A stretch of DNA of 9,631 nucleotides, from positions 1-9,631 of the forward strand of contig JALXFI010000426.1 in the NCBI GenBank assembly GCA_027069035.1, written 5' to 3'. This document shows positions 5,768 to 9,631 of the stretch, piece by piece; positions within the stretch are counted from its first letter, which is position 1, and the number at the start of each line of letters is the position of its first letter. A program made the position numbers and the translations under genes. The notes below the pieces were generated by a model that saw nothing but the letters and a program-made list of their open reading frames with translations, was not told where the DNA came from and searched no databases. This DNA is from a bacterium. Lineage in GTDB: Bacteria; Desulfobacterota; GWC2-55-46; S146-80; JALXFI01.

Positions 5768-6355
5768 ATGGAAAAAGAAACGGAAAACTATAACAATCAC
5801 ACGGATATGCCAGATGACAACTCGTCATCCGAGGTAATACTTACTTCATTTACAATAGGGGAGGATGAGTTTGCCCTTGATATCATGAAGATCAAGGAGA
5901 TAATAAAATATCAGAAGATAACCCCTATACCAAAAGCGCCGGAGTTTATAGAAGGTGTTATAAATTTAAGGGGACTTGTAGTGCCGATAGTGGATATGAG
6001 GATGCGTTTTGGTCTTCCATCCATAGCCACTCACAAGGGGCTTAAGATAATAATCGTTCAGGTGGAAGATAAAATAATAGGAATACTTGTAGATAAGGTA
6101 TTAAATATCTTAAAACTTCCTTCAGAAAGCGTGCTTCCGCCTCCGGCGGTTGTAAAGGGCATCGAGTCGGAGTATCTTCTGGGCATATGCGAATCAGGTG
6201 AAAAATTGATCCTCCTTCTTGATCTCGATAAGATATTTACAATAAACGAAAATGTTGTATTAAAAGGACAGGACTTGCCGGAAGAGGTTCTGGGCAAGGG
6301 GCTGACAGATGTAAAGAAAAGCTCGACCACACAAGACACAAAAAAAGAAGATTAA
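5768..6355 (+). CDS. cheW: CheW-type adaptor, second copy
   Basis: This 195-residue protein has a CheW domain at about residues 24-158: I-L-T-S-F-T-I-G-E-D-E-F-A-L, conserved N-L-R-G (66-69, Arg68) with P-I-V-D-M-R, then I-I-G-I-L-V-D-K-V and the closing L-I-L-L-L-D-L-D-K-I. A short acidic, Asn-rich N-terminus of about 22 residues and a polar C-terminal tail of about 37 residues flank it. It is clearly related to the preceding CheW in the domain core (for example F-A-L, I-K-E-I-I-K, P-P-P) but lacks the long N-terminal extension, so the two are divergent duplicates or recruits to the same array. The ATG at 5768 has only a weak, distant GAGG (5749-5752). It probably works with CheA and the MCPs encoded downstream, 67 bp away. 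Confidence 0.93.
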   Translation: MEKETENYNNHTDMPDDNSSSEVILTSFTIGEDEFALDIMKIKEIIKYQKITPIPKAPEFIEGVINLRGLVVPIVDMRMRFGLPSIATHKGLKIIIVQVEDKIIGILVDKVLNILKLPSESVLPPPAVVKGIESEYLLGICESGEKLILLLDLDKIFTINENVVLKGQDLPEEVLGKGLTDVKKSSTTQDTKKED

Positions 6356-6414
6356 CAGTTTGTGCCCATATAAAATTTAGAACGGTTACCAATCAAAAAC
6401 CATTTTTACAGACA

Positions 6415-6420
6415 AAGGAG
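6415..6420 (+). promoter_or_regulatory. Ribosome-binding site choosing the second of two ATGs
   Basis: AAGGAG lies 8 nt before ATG 6429 but only 2 nt before ATG 6423. Normal spacing favours 6429 as the start of the first MCP, which removes two residues from the longest reading. Confidence 0.65.
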
Positions 6421-6428
6421 AAATGGAG

Positions 6429-8609
6429 ATGAAAGAACTGATAGACAAATACCTCTCAAGTATCCAGTGGAGGATAATCGTGTCAACCAGCGCATTCCTT
6501 TTTATTGTCTTTATGTTATCGACATGGCTAAATATCAGATCATTTCAGGATAATTACCTGAAAGACACAAAGAAAAGAGGAGAGGTAATTGGGATACACG
6601 TAACAAAAGACCTGATGAGTGAGGTTGAGAAGAAGATGTCTCAGGGGGAACATAAAGATATGGGGACCAACACCTATCTTCCGGGCATGAACCATATACT
6701 CCCATTTCTTAAAAGAATGGTCAGCCTCAACCCTGATATATCGCATATTAGTGTCTTTAACAGAGAAGGGTTAAGAAAATATCATACTGGCAGCGCCTCA
6801 ATGCCTGGTATGATTGAGATACCCGATGTTATACTAAAGGCCGCCCTGAGAGCTAAATCAACCGTGATAGTAAAACATGAGGGCAATTTTGAAACAATTA
6901 TTCCTTTGAAGATACATAAAGACATACCCGATTATTTTCTAATGGTATCGACACCCGTATCGATTATAAAGGCAAAATCCACAGCGCGGTGGAAAAGTTC
7001 CTTATCCGTCTTTATCATATCCGTTATATTATATCTTTTATTTGCAGGCTATTTTTTACGAAGGGACATCACCCAACCTATGAATATACTTGTACAACAT
7101 GCACATCATGTGGCACAGGGGGACATATCGGTCGATGCAGAAATTAAGAACAAGACCGAGGTGGGCGAGATCGCCGTTGCTTTTAACGAGGCCATTAATG
7201 GAATGAGATCGATAATAAAAAAAGTAAAAGATATGCTTCAAAATATAAATTCAGGCGCCGGAGTGGTTGAAGAAGTGGGCGCAAAGGTCAAAGAAAATAC
7301 GGATATACAGGCGGAATCTCTAAACCAGACCTCTCAGACCATAGATGAGTTTCATAACAGTATCAAAACAGTGTCGGAAAACCTTAATATCATGTCACAA
7401 CTGGCCGAAGATACATCGTCTTCAATCCTTCAGATGGCATCATCCATAGAAGAGGTGGACAGTAATGTGGAAAATCTTACCGTCTCCGTAGGGGACACAT
7501 CATCATCCATAGAAGAAATTTCCGCTTCACTCAGAGAGGTTGCCGGTGCGATCGACGATCTTTCGGTTAATGCCGATGAAACGGTCTCATCCCTTGCAGA
7601 GATAGATGTTTCCATAAGCAATATCGAAGAGACCGCATCCAACAATGCAAAACTATCTCAAGAGGTGGCAAAAGAAGGAGAGATGGGGCTCAAGGTCGTT
7701 GAAAAGACCCACGAGGGGATGGAAAAGATAAAACAGGCCGTAAGCTCTATTGCAGATATAATAAACATGCTTGGAAAGAGTTCTGAAGAGATAGGGGATA
7801 TACTTACCGTGATCGATGAGGTTGCAGAGGAGACGAATCTCCTTGCGCTTAATGCGGCGATCCTTGCAGCGCAGGCAGGTGAGTACGGTAAGGGATTCGG
7901 CGTAGTGGCAGAGGAGATAAGGGAACTTGCCGAAAGGACATCATCATCAACAAAAGAGATTGAAACCCTTATAAAAGCGGTGCAATCACATACCCAGAAG
8001 GCGGTTGTCTCTGTAAAAGACGGAATAGAAAAGGTGGATGAAGGAGAAAAACTCTCCCAAGAGACCATTTCCACACTCAAGGCCATACTTGAAAGATTCA
8101 ATCAGTCCCAGGATATGAGCCTTCTTATTGCAAACTCCACAAAGGAACAGGCGCAAGGCTCCAAACTTGTCACACAGAACCTGCAGAAAATAACGGATAC
8201 AATCCATCAAATAGCCCGGGCAACCCAGGAACAATCACAGGGAAGCCGTCAGATTACCCATGCCGTAGAAAGGATGAAGGACCTTACCTCTCAGATAAAA
8301 AGGGCAACCCAGGAACAGACAAAAGGCAGTAAGATAATAACCTCGAATACAGAAAAGGTGGCAAGTTCAGCGCAAAACATAAAGGATTCTGTTTCTCTAC
8401 AGAAAGAAGGATTCAGTATGATAATAGATGCCGTTAATGCAAACAAGAAGCTAATGAAAAAAAATCAGGAGGGCGTTGAAAAACTAAACTTTGTTGTAAG
8501 TGAGATCAAAGCAGGGGTTGGAGCGCTAAATCGGGAAGTGGACAGGTTTAAATTGGAAGGTGGAAAACAGGAGTCCATATTTGATGAGACGGTATATGAA
8601 GAGGGATGA
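6429..8609 (+). CDS. Methyl-accepting chemotaxis protein, membrane-bound
   Basis: The 726-residue receptor has TM1 at about residues 16-36, a periplasmic domain of about 150 residues (37-187), TM2 at about 191-210, and a HAMP domain at about 211-263 (conserved Pro217). A long cytoplasmic four-helix-bundle hairpin then has its tip at 468-501: E-T-N-L-L-A-L-N-A-A-I-L-A-A-Q-A-G-E followed by G-K-G-F-G-V-V-A-E-E. The tip binds CheW and CheA. Leu479 replaces the common Glu of the A-A-I-E-A-A motif, as seen in many Desulfobacterota-type receptors. S358-S367 fits the methylation consensus, with Glu362/Glu363 as candidate sites. Both helices carry heptad-based 28-residue repeats. The periplasmic domain has no CXXCH and looks like a single Cache-like or unassigned sensor; the ligand is unknown. 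There is no C-terminal CheR-tethering pentapeptide. Start 6429 is set by AAGGAG at 6415-6420. The stop overlaps a 12-codon mini-ORF that leads into the next MCP. Confidence 0.95.
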   Translation: MKELIDKYLSSIQWRIIVSTSAFLFIVFMLSTWLNIRSFQDNYLKDTKKRGEVIGIHVTKDLMSEVEKKMSQGEHKDMGTNTYLPGMNHILPFLKRMVSLNPDISHISVFNREGLRKYHTGSASMPGMIEIPDVILKAALRAKSTVIVKHEGNFETIIPLKIHKDIPDYFLMVSTPVSIIKAKSTARWKSSLSVFIISVILYLLFAGYFLRRDITQPMNILVQHAHHVAQGDISVDAEIKNKTEVGEIAVAFNEAINGMRSIIKKVKDMLQNINSGAGVVEEVGAKVKENTDIQAESLNQTSQTIDEFHNSIKTVSENLNIMSQLAEDTSSSILQMASSIEEVDSNVENLTVSVGDTSSSIEEISASLREVAGAIDDLSVNADETVSSLAEIDVSISNIEETASNNAKLSQEVAKEGEMGLKVVEKTHEGMEKIKQAVSSIADIINMLGKSSEEIGDILTVIDEVAEETNLLALNAAILAAQAGEYGKGFGVVAEEIRELAERTSSSTKEIETLIKAVQSHTQKAVVSVKDGIEKVDEGEKLSQETISTLKAILERFNQSQDMSLLIANSTKEQAQGSKLVTQNLQKITDTIHQIARATQEQSQGSRQITHAVERMKDLTSQIKRATQEQTKGSKIITSNTEKVASSAQNIKDSVSLQKEGFSMIIDAVNANKKLMKKNQEGVEKLNFVVSEIKAGVGALNREVDRFKLEGGKQESIFDETVYEEG
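6543..6563 (+). repeat. 7-bp inverted repeat in the MCP 5' coding region
   Basis: TTTCAGG (6543-6549) and CCTGAAA (6557-6563) pair exactly across a 7-nt AT loop. The arms use the same 7-mer word as the dyad at 5110-5132 but in the opposite order. It lies within codons for the segment just after TM1. It may be coincidence, since CCT-GAA-AAA is a frequent codon run here. Confidence 0.3.
7410..7661 (+). repeat. Three 28-residue repeats in the MCP descending helix
   Basis: Related motifs recur every 84 nt (28 residues, four heptads): D-T-S-S-S-I at residue 328, D-T-S-S-S-I at 356 and the weaker E-T-V-S-S-L at 384. At DNA level a 16-nt word (CATCATCCATAGAAGA) also occurs at 7438 and 7501, 63 nt (three heptads) apart. 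The pattern is that of duplicated heptad blocks in the methylation/coupling part of the receptor's coiled coil. Confidence 0.6.
8136..8387 (+). repeat. Three 28-residue repeats in the MCP ascending helix
   Basis: S-T-K-E-Q-A-Q-G-S (residue 570), A-T-Q-E-Q-S-Q-G-S (598) and A-T-Q-E-Q-T-K-G-S (626) recur at exactly 84 nt. The last two share an identical 16-nt word, GGGCAACCCAGGAACA, at 8218 and 8302. They mirror the repeats of the partner helix at 7410-7661, as expected if the antiparallel hairpin was lengthened symmetrically. Confidence 0.75.
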
Positions 8610-8644
8610 GTATGATGTATACCGAAAAAAGGGGGAGAAAATGA
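8606..8644 (+). CDS. Possible 12-codon coupling ORF between the two MCP genes
   Basis: ATG at 8606 overlaps the first MCP's stop as ATGA. The frame reads M-S-M-M-Y-T-E-K-R-G-R-K and its TGA (8642-8644) overlaps the next MCP's ATG (8641), again as ATGA. Two further in-frame ATGs at 8612 and 8615 lie within it. It could pass terminating ribosomes from one MCP gene to the next. It is too short to support as a functional protein and may be chance. Confidence 0.2.
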   Translation: MSMMYTEKRGRK

Positions 8645-9631
8645 AGGAAAATTTCTTCACTTCACTGACATTTAAGATACTTTTATCGGTTGTTTTAAGC
8701 ATTGGAATCATAGCTGGAACATCTTTTTTCGGCATATACATTAAACAGAAAAGAAAGTTTATAGATATGGAAACCGAAAAGGCCGAGCTTCTTGCATCTT
8801 CAATCGTTTCTTCTCTTGAAAGCGCAATGCAAAGCGGCAGACCTGAAGATGTGCAATCCGCCCTTAAGAATATAATTGCGGAAAATCCTGACAAGATAAA
8901 AGATATTGCTGTTTATTCACATAAGTGGCAAAGAACTTTTTCGGCAGTGCCGTTAAAAAGAAAGACATTTGTAAACAGACAGGAGGCGGAAGAATGCAGG
9001 GTATGTCACAGTCTTCCGGTGGAGGAGCGCCCAAGATCCGTGATAGTAAAGATGGGGGACTCAAATATAATAAGAGGGGTGATGCCGATAAGAAAGAGAG
9101 AGATGTGTAAAAAATGTCATCCCCAGAAAGAACGATTGAGGGGGATGCTCCTTGTGGACATGGATGCCGGCGCTCTTTCCAATTTTCTCTCTTCCAATAT
9201 GATATGGGTATTTAGCGCCGGAGGATTGACCTTTATTGCGCTTATAGCGGTAATTATCATTTCTATTAACAAGTTGCTCACAAATCCGATCGGCAGACTT
9301 ACAAAAGATATAAAAAGGATCAGTTCGGGGGATCTAAGCCATAAGATAGATGACGGTGATTTGCTCGGAAGAAATGACATTATCGGGATACTTTCTCATT
9401 CCATAAATGATCTCATCTCATCTATCAGTACAATTATTTCAAAGATATTTGAATTAACCTCAAAGGTTGATTCTATAACCAACAGTGTGGTTTCAATGTC
9501 CAAAGACCTCTCGGAGGCTGCGACCTATCAAAAGTCATCCGCCCTTGAAACCTTTGAATCTGTTGAACAAATGAGCGAATCTATAGAAAAGATAACCAAA
9601 AGTGTAAGCGAGTTTTCTTCCCTGTCTGATG
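8641..9631 (+). CDS. MCP with periplasmic diheme (two CXXCH) sensor domain, 3' truncated by window
   Basis: The reading frame is open for 330 codons to the window edge. TM1 is at about residues 12-34 and TM2 at about 188-209, enclosing a periplasmic domain of about 153 residues. This domain holds two covalent heme-binding motifs: C119-R-V-C122-H123 (nt 8995-9009) and C156-K-K-C159-H160 (nt 9106-9120). They are separated by a strand-rich segment with I-R-G-V-M-P-I and followed by L-R-G-M-L-L-V-D-M. HAMP lies at about 210-262 (Pro216), and the rest is the start of the MCP coiled coil. Its Q-K-S-S-A-L-E-T-F-E-S-V spacing resembles the first MCP, so both probably join the same array. Heme-c sensor domains on MCPs and histidine kinases are known (for example the Geobacter sulfurreducens receptors GSU0582 and GSU0935, with one heme each) and respond to redox state or gases. 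Start ATG 8641 has GGGGGAG at 8631-8637, with tight spacing. The signalling tip lies outside the window. Confidence 0.92.
   Translation, partial: MKENFFTSLTFKILLSVVLSIGIIAGTSFFGIYIKQKRKFIDMETEKAELLASSIVSSLESAMQSGRPEDVQSALKNIIAENPDKIKDIAVYSHKWQRTFSAVPLKRKTFVNRQEAEECRVCHSLPVEERPRSVIVKMGDSNIIRGVMPIRKREMCKKCHPQKERLRGMLLVDMDAGALSNFLSSNMIWVFSAGGLTFIALIAVIIISINKLLTNPIGRLTKDIKRISSGDLSHKIDDGDLLGRNDIIGILSHSINDLISSISTIISKIFELTSKVDSITNSVVSMSKDLSEAATYQKSSALETFESVEQMSESIEKITKSVSEFSSLSD

Noticed and set aside
7658..8101. Minus-strand open frame of 147 codons opposite the first MCP
   Set aside because: It is antisense to the highly conserved MCP signalling tip, and its composition mirrors the coiled-coil codons.
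8925..9110. Plus-strand 61-codon frame overlapping the second MCP
   Set aside because: It is out of frame with the receptor, whose open frame with TM segments, two CXXCH motifs and HAMP explains this region.

Overview
The window holds one co-directional chemosensory gene cluster, all on the + strand: DUF4388-GAF protein, single-domain response regulator (CheY-like), CheA histidine kinase, ExeA/GspA-like AAA+ ATPase, two CheW adaptors in tandem, a methyl-accepting chemotaxis protein (MCP), and the first 330 codons of a second MCP that runs off the right edge. Gaps are short (0 to about 130 bp). Several junctions overlap (TAATG between the response regulator and cheA, ATGA at two other junctions), so the set is probably one transcript starting just upstream of position 202.

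Organism: the DNA is AT-leaning, with heavy use of ATA for Ile and AGA/AGG for Arg. DUF4388-GAF proteins, long MCPs of the 'NLLALNAAILAAQAGE' type, and periplasmic c-type heme sensor domains on chemoreceptors are, from general knowledge, typical of anaerobic or metal/sulfur-cycling Gram-negatives such as Desulfobacterota/Geobacter relatives or Nitrospirota. This is an inference; no rRNA or other taxonomic marker is present.

Layout: 1-201 is AT-rich non-coding leader ending in a terminator-like hairpin (143-169) and a -10-like box (173-178). 202-1440 encodes DUF4388-GAF. 1509-1874 is the receiver protein, translationally coupled to cheA (1874-3943). 3991-4803 is the AAA+ ATPase. A 7-bp tandem repeat (4823-4864) separates it from the first cheW (4869-5636), which carries a charged N-terminal extension of about 110 residues. 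A 131-bp spacer with a doubtful 40-codon ORF and a GC hairpin precedes the second cheW (5768-6355). A membrane MCP follows (6429-8609), then a membrane MCP with two periplasmic CXXCH motifs (8641 to beyond the edge).

Working model: the two MCPs sense periplasmic signals, one probably through covalently bound heme (redox or gas). They signal through the two CheW proteins to CheA, which phosphorylates the adjacent receiver. The DUF4388-GAF protein and the ExeA-like ATPase are not core chemotaxis components. They suggest an output other than simple flagellar steering, such as type IV pilus/surface behaviour, secretion or cell-envelope work. No cheR, cheB, cheD, flagellar or pilus structural gene is visible. 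The most notable points are the diheme chemoreceptor, the ATPase embedded between cheA and cheW, and the heptanucleotide repeat that lies in an open frame fused to cheW and could act as a phase-variation tract.
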